NCBI GenBank assembly: GCA_003219225.1
Contig: QHPZ01000187.1
Coordinates: 1 to 21,542 of the forward strand
Direction of reading: 5' to 3'
Length of the DNA stretch: 21,542 nucleotides
From: Verrucomicrobiota bacterium
GTDB taxonomy: Bacteria > Verrucomicrobiota > Verrucomicrobiia > Chthoniobacterales > UBA10450
In this document: positions 1 to 7,063 of the stretch, in pieces
How positions within the stretch are numbered: the stretch's first letter is position 1
Layout: the number at the start of each line of letters is the position of its first letter
Position numbers and translations under genes: made by a program
The notes under the pieces: generated by a model
The model's database searches: none
Told to the model about the DNA's origin: nothing
Seen by the model: the letters and a program-made list of their open reading frames with translations, nothing else

Positions 1-662
1 TGAAACTGAACCGGTAGTTTTCGACGATTCGTTTAATTCCGGGGCGCGCGCTCCGGATCGGCAGGGATTCGGGTTTGGTCGCGCGACAAAATCGTTTCAC
101 CGGACAGGCCGGGCACTGCGGTTTCCGCGGCAGACAAACCAGGGCGCCAAGATCGAGAAGTGCGGAATTGAAATCGGCGGCGCGGCGTGCCGGCACGAGC
201 TCGGCAGCGCGACGCCAGAGAGTTGCCGACCGATGGCGGAATCAATCCGAATCCGCAGATCAAAGAGGCGCGCGAGAACACGCGCGGTGTTCGCCTCAAT
301 TATCGGGACTGATTGGTTGAACGCGAAACTCGCGATGGCATGGGCGGTATATTCTCCGATCCCCGGTAACTGTCGGATCGCAGCGACATCGCGCGGGAAT
401 TTTCCACGATGTCGATCTTGCACGAGCCGGGCGGTGGCGGCGAGGTTGCGGGCACGCGTGTAATAGCCAAGTCCCTGCCAGGCGTGAAGGACGTCGTTCT
501 CTTATAATAAGAGCGCACGGTAGCGACTGTTGTTTGCTGGAGCATGAACTCGGAGACGAGGACCGCGTAGGGATCGCGGGTGCGGCGCCAGGGGAGATCG
601 CGGCCGTGATGGCGATACCAATGCTGCAATGTGCGGCGGAACTGCTGCTTCGGGGAATCCAC
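1..662 (-). pseudogene. mutY: A/G-specific adenine glycosylase (MutY), disrupted and cut by the window edge
   Basis: MutY removes adenine mispaired with 8-oxoguanine. Three reading frames must be joined. From a GTG at 662 the first gives DLPWRRTRDPYAVLVSEFMLQQTTVATV, here split as DLPWRRTRDPY then the catalytic-Glu segment VSEFMLQQTTVATV. The second (from about 498) reads DVLHAWQGLGYYTRARNL, then the helix-hairpin-helix LPGIGEYTAHAIASFAF and PIIEANTARVLARL. The third (from about 220) reads LWRRAAELVPARRAADF and a four-cysteine Fe-S motif C-x6-C-x2-C-x5-C (CLPRKPQCPACPVKRFC), and stays open past base 1. About 17 residues normally found between SYY and DVLH (the RF...FPT segment) are missing, so roughly 50 bp are deleted plus a frame change; a second shift of one missing base lies near 220. 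The position usually held by catalytic Asp in an LDGN-type motif is Glu here (IIEAN). Identity is sure; whether it is a true pseudogene or a sequence error is not. The start is uncertain because no clear ribosome site is seen. Confidence 0.85.
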
Positions 663-672
663 GGATGAATCT

Positions 673-794
673 AAATGACGAGTGCCGAATGACGAATGAC
701 GAAGGAATGCTCAAATGACGGAGCGCGAACGGGCGTTTTCGTCATTCTGACTCTGTCATTTCGTTCGTCATTCGACATTCGTGCTTCGTCATTT
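673..794. repeat. Intergenic ATGACGAA-rich imperfect inverted repeat
   Basis: The left arm (673-720) carries several ATGACG/AATGACGA units. The right arm (740-794) carries the complementary CGTCATT units, separated by about 19 bases. Read as reverse complement, the left arm aligns along almost its whole length with the right arm, with small indels, so the region can fold into one long imperfect hairpin. It fills the space between the divergent mutY and rnhC genes. It could act as a bidirectional structure at the 5' ends or be a dispersed non-coding repeat. Similar units are known to me from Verrucomicrobiota intergenic DNA, but I cannot check copy number here. Confidence 0.7.
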
Positions 795-817
795 GCGCCG
801 TGTTAATCTGTGGCCGG

Positions 818-1762
818 ATGAATACCTACACGCACGCGCTTTCGCCCGAGCAGGTGACGAAGCTGCGTAGGTTGCTTGAGGAATTGGGCTTCGAATTTTC
901 GCCGAAGGAGTACACCATTTTTTTTGCGCAGAAGAACAAGCTCAGCGTCGCCGTTTACGAGAAGGGTCCGAAGGTACTGGTGCAGGGCAGGGGCGTGGAG
1001 GAGTTTGTGCAATTCGAGCTGGAGCCGAAAATTCTTGGCGAAGCCAAGCTGGGTTACGAAGAAGTGCATGCGCCGGAAATGTTCGCGGCGCATTTTGGAG
1101 TGGACGAGAGCAGGAAAGGCGATTTTTTCGGACCGCTGGTGATTGCCGGAGTGTATGTCGATCCTGCGATCGCGCGCAAACTGCTGGACGCGGGGGTCGT
1201 TGACAGCAAACGGATCGGTTCGGACGAACGGATTCGCGAGCTCGCGAAGACGATTCGCAAGACGAGCGGCGGTTTGACCGAAACGGTGTTGATCGGTCCG
1301 GAGAAATACAACCAGCTCCAGGCAAAATTCGGAAACCTGAACCGGTTGCTTGGCTGGGGACATGCGCGGGTGATCGAGAATTTGCTGGCGAAAAAGCCCG
1401 ATTGTCCGCGCTCGTTGTCCGACCAGTTTGCTGATAGCCGCGTCATCCAGCAGTCGCTTTTCCAGCATGGACGCAAAATCGACATCGAACAGCGCCCACG
1501 AGCGGAGGCGGATATCGCGGTGGCCGCGGCGTCCGTTTTGGCGCGGGAAGCCTTTATTGATTGGCTCGACCGCCGCAGCAAGTTGATGGGAGTAAGGTTG
1601 CCGCGCGGCGCTTCGGGCGAGGTCAAGGAGACAGCGAAAAAGCTGGTCGAAAAAGGCGATGCCGGCATCCTGCGTGAGGTTGCAAAAGTGCATTTCCGCA
1701 CCGCCCACGAGGTCGCGCCGAATGAGTACCCCGCGCCGCCGACGCGCGAGTGGTCGAGGTAA
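818..1762 (+). CDS. rnhC: Ribonuclease HIII
   Basis: Cleaves the RNA strand of RNA-DNA hybrids in the cytoplasm. About 314 residues, usual for the family. The N-terminal 80 residues match the TBP-like substrate-binding domain of HIII enzymes. The catalytic RNase H fold begins at GVDESRKGDFFGPLVIAG (about 94-111), where D96 and E97 are the first two acidic residues. It continues with GVVDSKRI (about 127-133), the acidic D202 in SDQFA, and RAEADIAVAAASVLAR (about 228-243). The family motif is normally DESGKGD; here the Gly is Arg (codon AGG), which is unusual. ATG 818 is preferred over the GTG at 800 because MNTYTHALSPEQ fits the usual N-terminus; no strong ribosome site supports either. It is divergent from mutY, and its 3' end is close to the next gene. 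Confidence 0.93.
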   Translation: MNTYTHALSPEQVTKLRRLLEELGFEFSPKEYTIFFAQKNKLSVAVYEKGPKVLVQGRGVEEFVQFELEPKILGEAKLGYEEVHAPEMFAAHFGVDESRKGDFFGPLVIAGVYVDPAIARKLLDAGVVDSKRIGSDERIRELAKTIRKTSGGLTETVLIGPEKYNQLQAKFGNLNRLLGWGHARVIENLLAKKPDCPRSLSDQFADSRVIQQSLFQHGRKIDIEQRPRAEADIAVAAASVLAREAFIDWLDRRSKLMGVRLPRGASGEVKETAKKLVEKGDAGILREVAKVHFRTAHEVAPNEYPAPPTREWSR

Positions 1763-1824
1763 GGCAAAAACGAGCGCTCTCCGGCAAGATTCCTGCTCTG
1801 AAAAGGGCAACTTTTCTGCGGAAC

Positions 1825-2172
1825 GTGGACACTCGGCTTCTTATCCTAAACGCAGACCCGGTCTTTGAGGATCGGGCACTCACGATGATCGAAACGATGG
1901 AGGGCGTGGAGAAGCACGTCGTGCGTACACTGGCAGAAGCGGTGTCGGTGCTGATCGGCGAAAATTTCGACGCGTTTGCCGTTGAAGGCGCGACGGCGCT
2001 GGCATTGGAACAAGCGACCAACGCGCGGCAGCATTTTCCGTCATTAAAAATCACGTGCCTGCTTTCGGAACGTCCGGCCGAGGAAAGCGCGACGGCGGCC
2101 GAGCAGCAGAACATCGGACGGTTCCAATCGCGTCTATCGTGGGCTCGCAAAGTTTGTCGGCTCGCTGGATAA
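1825..2172 (+). CDS. Receiver-like N-terminal part of a DUF4388 protein (frameshifted)
   Basis: First part of what looks like one gene broken by a single extra base. From GTG 1825 it reads VDTRLLILNADP, like the first strand and acidic pocket of a response-regulator receiver, then alternating helix/strand sequence to about residue 95 (ITCLLSERPAEES). The central phosphoacceptor Asp is not obvious: the strand that should carry it reads FDAFAVEG, so this may be a pseudo-receiver. After EQQNIGRF the frame runs into a stop at 2172. Skipping one C in GGTTCCAATCG (near 2124) continues as NRVYRGLAKFVGSLDKR into the DUF4388 part, giving about 236 residues in all. A GTG at 1750, overlapping the end of rnhC, is also in frame, but its extra 25 residues look unlike a domain start. 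Confidence 0.6.
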   Translation: MDTRLLILNADPVFEDRALTMIETMEGVEKHVVRTLAEAVSVLIGENFDAFAVEGATALALEQATNARQHFPSLKITCLLSERPAEESATAAEQQNIGRFQSRLSWARKVCRLAG

Positions 2173-2536
2173 ACGCGCCGGCACAGCGGCAGAGGGTGTT
2201 GATCCCTGCCACTCGCTCATCGGCAATTTGAATCAGTTCTCGGCCGCGGAGATTCTGCAGATGAGTTGCCTGAGCCAGAGGAGCGGACGCTTCACCTTCA
2301 AATCCAGCCGCGGCAACAGCGAGATCTATCTGCAGCACGGGTCGGTGCGTCACGCGATTTACGGATCGCTCGAAGGCGAAGCGGCGGTGGCGGAGATCTT
2401 CCGCTGGCGACAAGGCCGGTTTTATTTTGAGGAAGGTATCATCAGCCAGGTGCAAACGGTCGACCGTCCCTGGCCCCATCTCTTGATCGACAATCTGCAA
2501 AAGTTCGACGAGACCCTCGAACTGGCCGGCGGCTGA
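2126..2536 (+). CDS. DUF4388 domain, C-terminal part of the receiver-like protein
   Basis: The second part of the gene starting near 1825. The frame is open from about 2126 (NRVYRGLAKFVGSLDKRAG) with the DUF4388 domain following from LIGNLNQFSAAEILQM. Diagnostic features are the strand pairs RSGRFTFKSS and SEIYLQHGSVRHAIYGSLEGEAA split around G turns, then IFRWRQGRFYFEEG, matching the PatA N-terminal/DUF4388 fold. This domain often occurs with receiver domains or small-GTPase regulators in gliding or multicellular bacteria; its exact activity is unknown. If translated separately, an internal start would be the TTG at 2228 (LNQFSAAEIL). The stop is 8 bases before the next gene, so the two are probably co-transcribed. 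Confidence 0.7.
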   Translation, partial: NRVYRGLAKFVGSLDKRAGTAAEGVDPCHSLIGNLNQFSAAEILQMSCLSQRSGRFTFKSSRGNSEIYLQHGSVRHAIYGSLEGEAAVAEIFRWRQGRFYFEEGIISQVQTVDRPWPHLLIDNLQKFDETLELAGG

Positions 2537-2544
2537 TCACGCCG

Positions 2545-2979
2545 ATGAGAGACCGCGAGCTGGAAAAGAAACTGCGCTTGCTCGAGCTGCAGCTGGAGAA
2601 CTGGAAGAAGCTGCACGATCTGATGACCTACGGCCTGGATAAGGCCAAACCGATCATCTCGAGCGAGCAAGAGCGGCAGTTCACCGAGCTGCGCGCATAT
2701 CTTCTGCAGGAGACCGAACACATTTTGCGCGAGCTCGGCGTGCTTGCCGACCTCTCCGGCAAGACGATGAATGTGTTGCAGCGCGGCGTTTCGATCCGCG
2801 CCGTGCGCGAGCTGCCGAATGAGGAGGTGCGCCGGCTGGAGACGGAGTGGAATGCGGTGTTCACCAAACTCGGTGTGGTGCAGGGCCAGCTCAAAGCGCG
2901 CCGGAAGAAATTGGCGGGCCAAACGATATTTGCGTATTACGCGGACCGCCTGATGCGGCGGACGGCCCCGGCCCACTAA
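2545..2979 (+). CDS. Coiled-coil protein of unknown function
   Basis: 144 residues, soluble, with no signal peptide or membrane segment. The first 30 residues (RELEKKLRLLELQLENWKKL) and residues about 95-125 are rich in Leu, Glu and Lys/Arg with heptad spacing, so a long helical or coiled-coil protein is likely. I do not recognise a named family. It starts with ATG 8 bases after the DUF4388 stop, so it is probably in the same operon and may be a partner of that protein. No catalytic motif is visible. Confidence 0.7.
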   Translation: MRDRELEKKLRLLELQLENWKKLHDLMTYGLDKAKPIISSEQERQFTELRAYLLQETEHILRELGVLADLSGKTMNVLQRGVSIRAVRELPNEEVRRLETEWNAVFTKLGVVQGQLKARRKKLAGQTIFAYYADRLMRRTAPAH

Positions 2980-3090
2980 ATCGGCCGGCATGCGGCCGGA
3001 GAGCCTTTGGCAGCCAGGAGCTTAGAGGCGGCGGACTCCCGTCACAATTTTGCCGCCAATTTCAGCGCGGCAGTCGATACTTGGATGGAT

Positions 3091-3450
3091 ATGGCAAAGC
3101 TCACCAAGCGCGACATCGTCGTGTCGATCAGCAATCAAACGGGCATGGTGCAACATCAGGTGTTTGACGTCGTTCAGCGCACGCTAGATAAAATCACCGA
3201 CAGTCTGGCCAACAATGTCCCAGTCGAGTTGCGTAACTTTGGCGTCTTTCAACCTCGACTGACCAAGCCGCGAGTAGGCCGAAACCCAAACCAACCGGGC
3301 AGCAGCTTCGTGATTCCGCCGCGGGCGACGGTGAAATTCAAGGCCGGCAAGATCATGCGCCAGCGCGTGGAAAAGCTCTCGCGCGAACTGAAAGAAGCCT
3401 CCGAGAGGAAGAGCAAGCAAACCGCAGAAAGCCCGAACGGCCAGGAATAG
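3091..3450 (+). CDS. HU/IHF-family DNA-binding protein
   Basis: A small nucleoid-associated protein of about 119 residues. It has the family order: helical dimer part (MAKLTKRDIVVSISNQTG, then QHQVFDVVQRTLDKIT), strand VELRNFGVFQPR, the DNA-binding arm VGRNPNQPGSSFVIPPRATV with the conserved RNP and a Pro-rich tip, and the closing FKAGKIMRQRVEKL. The basic and acidic C-terminal tail of about 25 residues (SERKSKQTAESPNGQE) is longer than in classical HU. ATG 3091 fits the family N-terminus; ATG 3085 is two codons upstream, and a longer TTG start at 3007 adds residues that do not fit. It binds DNA as a homo- or heterodimer. It ends 10 bases from the convergent kinase gene. Confidence 0.92.
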   Translation: MAKLTKRDIVVSISNQTGMVQHQVFDVVQRTLDKITDSLANNVPVELRNFGVFQPRLTKPRVGRNPNQPGSSFVIPPRATVKFKAGKIMRQRVEKLSRELKEASERKSKQTAESPNGQE

Positions 3451-3460
3451 CTCGGAAAGG

Positions 3461-5983
3461 CTACGCCTTGGATTGGGGCTCATCGGCGAGCAGGTTTTGG
3501 ATCGCTTCTTCCAGCCGCTCGAAATTGATCGGCTTGGTCAGGTGCTCCGAAAAGCCGGCGTCGCGGGCGCGGTTTACGTCGTGTTCCATACCGAAACCGG
3601 TGAGAGCGATGCCGCGCAATCCTTTGTGCTGCAGCTCGTGCATCAATTCATAACCGCTGCGGTCGGGCAAGCCGATGTCGCTGATGAGTAGATCGAAATT
3701 GTGCTTGCCGGCCTCTTTGACCGCCTGCTCGGCGGAATGAGCTAGCGTGATCTGATAGCCGCGGCGCTCGAGCATCATTTTCATCCCGAGGCAGGTGTCG
3801 TGATGATCGTCCACCACGAGTAAACGCCGCGGTATAGCTTTGCCTGCCGGTTTCCTTGCCGGCAGCGGTCGTTCGCCGTCGGTGTCATCGGTGGCGACCG
3901 CAGGCGCAGCCACAGTTTTGAGCGTGATCGCGAAAGTGGCGCCTTTGTCTTTGCCCGCGCTTTCGACGCGGATTTTGCCACCATGCGCGTCGACCATTGC
4001 TTTGGAAATGGCGAGGCCGAGACCAAGGCCGCCGAAGCGGCGAGTGATCGAGCTTTGCCCCTGCTCAAAGGCGTTAAAGACTTTGTCGATCTTTTCCGGC
4101 TCGATCCCAATGCCACTGTCCGAAATTCGGATTTCAATTTCGTCGGCAGTGGAGTTGAGCGTTTCGATAGTTATGCGGCCGTGCTCCGGGGTGAATTTGA
4201 CCCCGTTCTTGATCAGGTTCCAAAAAACCTGCTGTAGTCGGGCCGGGTCACCCTGGACGTGCACGCGTTTGGCGCGGAGCTGGAAGTCAACGGTGAGATT
4301 TTTCGCGGAGATGTCCTCGCGGCAAATCTCGTAGGCGCGCTGCAAAATTTCCGGGACGCATACCACCTCGAAACTGAGCTGTAACTTGCCTTTAGCGATG
4401 CGGGTCACGTCCAGGAGATCGTCGATTAAACGCGCTTCGAGCTCGACATTGCGCCGGATCACTTCGAGCGCTTGGCGATTGAGCCGGGAATCGGGCACAC
4501 CGGCCTCCAGCTCGTCGACCATCGCGATGACCGGAGTGAGCGGGTTGCGTAATTCGTGTGAGAGCTGGGCGAGGAACTGGTCCTTGGCCGCATTGGCGTC
4601 GATGAGTTCCTGGCGCAAAGCGACATCGCGTGTTTTGTCTTCGACCAGGTAAAGCACGCCCTGGATGGTCTGCTGCGGACCTTGGAGACGAAGGAGATGC
4701 GTGTTCACGAAATGCGTCATGCCCGAGCTGTCTTTGAAAGGTTGCTCGACCGCTTGGAAAGGCGCTCCGAAAGCGAGCACCTTCTCCAGAGCCTCGCGTG
4801 GCGCGATCTTGACTTCGTCGTACGCCGCTTCGTCAATGTCGCGCCCCGATGGCAACTGTCCAAAACGTCGGGCCATGTGCGCGAATGCTTCGTTCGCCTG
4901 AAGGAAACGGCGCGAGACCGGATCGACCAGGGCGATGCCACTTGGCACGTTGGCGAGAATCTTCTCACTGAACATGACCTCGCGTTCGATGCGTCGCGCC
5001 GCTTCCATCTGCCGGCGATAGAATTTGCTGCCCAGCCAGGCGAAGACAGCCGTGAGCGCGATCAACCACGCGGCCAGCAGCGTCATTCGCTCGAGCAGAT
5101 CTTGCACTGGTTTGTAGGCGACGGCCTTGGGCTGTCTGACGACCGCAAACCAACCGGTGGATTCGACGGGACTAAACGAATAGAGATTACCCTGGCGCTC
5201 AAAGTGGCCGTTCTTGCTTTGGCTGATCTCTTTCATGAGGAAGCCACTTTCGGCGGATACCGCTCTGGTGCTGGGCTGAAATGTTTTCGCGAAAATGGCG
5301 GTGCCATTTTGGTCGAGCACTTCGCACAGCGACTCGTCTGCGAACTCGATACTCGCCAGCCGGCGACCCATTCGTTCCACCAGCACCGAGACGCCGAGGT
5401 AACCGAGTAATGTTTGGTCCGGCGCGCGCACCGCAGCGACGATATCTGTTGCCATGCGGTGATCGGGTTCACGCGGATGCACCGGAGAGACGTAGGCGCC
5501 TGTTCGCGAGAGTGCCGCCTCACGCCAGAGCGCGGAGCCAAAGTCGTGGCTGACCAAATCGGGGTTCGCTGGCACCGAGGCGATCAGCCGCCCCTCGGCA
5601 TCGGTCAGGAACATTCCGTCGATACGCGGATGGGAAAAGAACGCTTGGTTGAGGAATTGCTGGCCGACGCCGATCGCATTCGGATCGGCAAGATTCTTGG
5701 TGACCTGCGGCAGCGTCTGGTAATACTCGATCAGAGTGGTTTTGCCGGCCAGATCATCGCCTACCAAGTGGGCAACGAGTTGCACGAACGTCTGGCGGTC
5801 GCGCAGGATTTTCGATTCCAGGGTTCTTGAGAGGATCGTGTAAGAAACAACGAGCGTCAGAATCGAGGGCACCCAGCCGGCCAACAGAATCGGGACAACG
5901 ATATCGATGCGATGAAAACGCTCCGTTCGCAGTCTGGTCCACCACTCTCGCAATTGCATACCGCCGGCGCGCGAAGATAGCAT
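3461..5983 (-). CDS. Membrane hybrid sensor histidine kinase (Cache-like sensor, PAS, HisKA, HATPase, receiver)
   Basis: About 840 residues. Membrane segments at about 29-52 and 300-319 flank an extracytoplasmic region of about 250 residues that looks like a double Cache sensor (PRIDGMFLTDAEGRLIAS, RLLGYLG-type strands). A PAS-like domain follows at about 335-450 (LANVPSGIALVDPVSRRF). HisKA has the phosphoacceptor H476 in SHELRNPLTP. The ATPase has the N box FWNLIKNGVKF (about 587-597), G1 DSGIGI (622-627) and G2 FGGLGLGLAI (650-659). The C-terminal receiver starts at RRLLVVDDHHDT with phosphoacceptor D769 in LLISDIGLPD and the Thr/Lys switch residues (ALTGFG, K817 in LTKP). An internal receiver on a hybrid kinase implies a phosphorelay; no HPt partner is visible here. 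ATG 5983 and ATG 5959 are both possible starts; a GGAGG at 6001-6005 is too far (17 bases) from the former. Confidence 0.95.
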   Translation of the reverse strand: MLSSRAGGMQLREWWTRLRTERFHRIDIVVPILLAGWVPSILTLVVSYTILSRTLESKILRDRQTFVQLVAHLVGDDLAGKTTLIEYYQTLPQVTKNLADPNAIGVGQQFLNQAFFSHPRIDGMFLTDAEGRLIASVPANPDLVSHDFGSALWREAALSRTGAYVSPVHPREPDHRMATDIVAAVRAPDQTLLGYLGVSVLVERMGRRLASIEFADESLCEVLDQNGTAIFAKTFQPSTRAVSAESGFLMKEISQSKNGHFERQGNLYSFSPVESTGWFAVVRQPKAVAYKPVQDLLERMTLLAAWLIALTAVFAWLGSKFYRRQMEAARRIEREVMFSEKILANVPSGIALVDPVSRRFLQANEAFAHMARRFGQLPSGRDIDEAAYDEVKIAPREALEKVLAFGAPFQAVEQPFKDSSGMTHFVNTHLLRLQGPQQTIQGVLYLVEDKTRDVALRQELIDANAAKDQFLAQLSHELRNPLTPVIAMVDELEAGVPDSRLNRQALEVIRRNVELEARLIDDLLDVTRIAKGKLQLSFEVVCVPEILQRAYEICREDISAKNLTVDFQLRAKRVHVQGDPARLQQVFWNLIKNGVKFTPEHGRITIETLNSTADEIEIRISDSGIGIEPEKIDKVFNAFEQGQSSITRRFGGLGLGLAISKAMVDAHGGKIRVESAGKDKGATFAITLKTVAAPAVATDDTDGERPLPARKPAGKAIPRRLLVVDDHHDTCLGMKMMLERRGYQITLAHSAEQAVKEAGKHNFDLLISDIGLPDRSGYELMHELQHKGLRGIALTGFGMEHDVNRARDAGFSEHLTKPINFERLEEAIQNLLADEPQSKA

Positions 5984-6024
5984 ATCAGCAAGCTTTTTGC
6001 CTCCTCGTCTAAAGCATTAACCGG

Positions 6025-6046
6025 TGTCAGTTTGTCAACTGACCCC
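6025..6046. repeat. REP-like hairpin, GTCAGTT-TGTC-AACTGAC
   Basis: A perfect 7-base stem (6027-6033 with 6038-6044) around a TGTC loop, flanked by GGT and CCC that add weak pairing. It resembles GGTGTCAG/CTGACCCC repetitive extragenic palindromes associated with Y1/RAYT transposases, but no transposase gene is in the window. It lies upstream of the kinase gene and downstream of the secreted-protein gene, so it may also serve as a transcription stop for the latter. No T-run follows. Confidence 0.45.
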
Positions 6047-6073
6047 GACTTGGCCGATCGAGAATCTCGCTGT

Positions 6074-6919
6074 TTAGGAGCCAGCGCCAGGCTCCCGAAT
6101 CGTCGTGTTTAAATCCGCCGCTTGCGAATGAATTGCTCGAACATCGGCGAGGGTCAATCCGCCGGAGGACTGGTTCAGTTTTGCCTGAATCGCATGCACC
6201 CCGCCGCGAATTTTCTCAAACAGCGGTTCGTGCGCGAGGCTGGGCGGCAACGTCCTTAGTTCGGCCCCGAAATAATCGACCAGCTCTGGTTCGGCCAGGA
6301 CCTTCGCGCGCTCGAGGGAGAAATTTGCCGCCACTGCTCCCGCGCAGATCTCCAAGCCGCGCAGCCAGCCACCGAGACTGATCAAATGGGCAATGTTTTG
6401 GTCACGCAATTCGATCAGCGCTTGCTCCACATCCTGCTGGGTAGCGATCAACTCCTGACGCACGCCCGCCCAATCGCCGCCGCGTCCGCGTTCGATCAAA
6501 CTCGCGCTGTGGCGCGTCACGCGCTCGGCTACGCCCAAAGCGCGCGCCTCCCGCAGCAGGACGCGCCCGAAGTCATCCACGATATTTTTCCTTTCCGCCT
6601 CAACGACGAGGAATCCGTCGGCGATCAGCTCGCCGAAGATGAGCGCTTTTTCCTCGCGACTGCGGCCAAGACTCTCCGGCAACGGGCGGCGCAATTGCTC
6701 GAACGACAGCGGCCTGAGTTTATCCAATTGCTGAAAAATCCGAGAGATTGAAGGAGCAGTGTAAGCGTTTACGCCCAACTCTTCGCGCTCATGTGTTTCA
6801 TCGCCGACGGGTTGCTCTTGCGCCGACATTGCCGCGGCCAGCGCGAATTGAACGGCCGCGAAGATCGACAATCGGCCGCCGCTCCAGCTCCACATTTTGC
6901 GCGACACGGACGCGATCAT
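6074..6919 (-). CDS. Exported protein of unknown function
   Basis: About 281 residues from ATG 6919. A signal peptide is visible: basic start (MIASVSRK), a hydrophobic core (LSIFAAVQFALAAAMSA) and probable cleavage before QEQ. The mature part is helix-rich with many charged residues (LSFEQLRRPL, RSREEKALIFGELIADGFLV) and no Cys; I do not recognise a family. The reading frame stays open upstream to 7309, but that part is antisense to the GT2 gene and lies before the signal peptide, so I reject it. Alternative starts are ATG 6895 and ATG 6985. It is divergent from the GT2 synthase, which could mean shared control, but no clear promoter is seen in the 144-base gap. Confidence 0.75.
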   Translation of the reverse strand: MIASVSRKMWSWSGGRLSIFAAVQFALAAAMSAQEQPVGDETHEREELGVNAYTAPSISRIFQQLDKLRPLSFEQLRRPLPESLGRSREEKALIFGELIADGFLVVEAERKNIVDDFGRVLLREARALGVAERVTRHSASLIERGRGGDWAGVRQELIATQQDVEQALIELRDQNIAHLISLGGWLRGLEICAGAVAANFSLERAKVLAEPELVDYFGAELRTLPPSLAHEPLFEKIRGGVHAIQAKLNQSSGGLTLADVRAIHSQAADLNTTIREPGAGS

Positions 6920-7063
6920 CGGCCACGGATTGCGAACCAAATCGCGCCGCGTCGTCGTGTGGTTTCGCAGAGGCAAAACTGGCATTTTTGAATTGACGGA
7001 CACGGCGGAAGCGGCATGATGACGCCCTTGCTGCCCTAACTTACGGGGCCCGGCGGAAGATCC

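Noticed and set aside
803..1810. Long minus-strand open frame opposite rnhC
   Set aside because: A frame shadow of a strongly recognised gene; its sequence has no family features.
3457..3469. AAGGC-TAC-GCCTT hairpin between the convergent HU and kinase genes
   Set aside because: Only five pairs and no T-run on either side; too weak to call a terminator.
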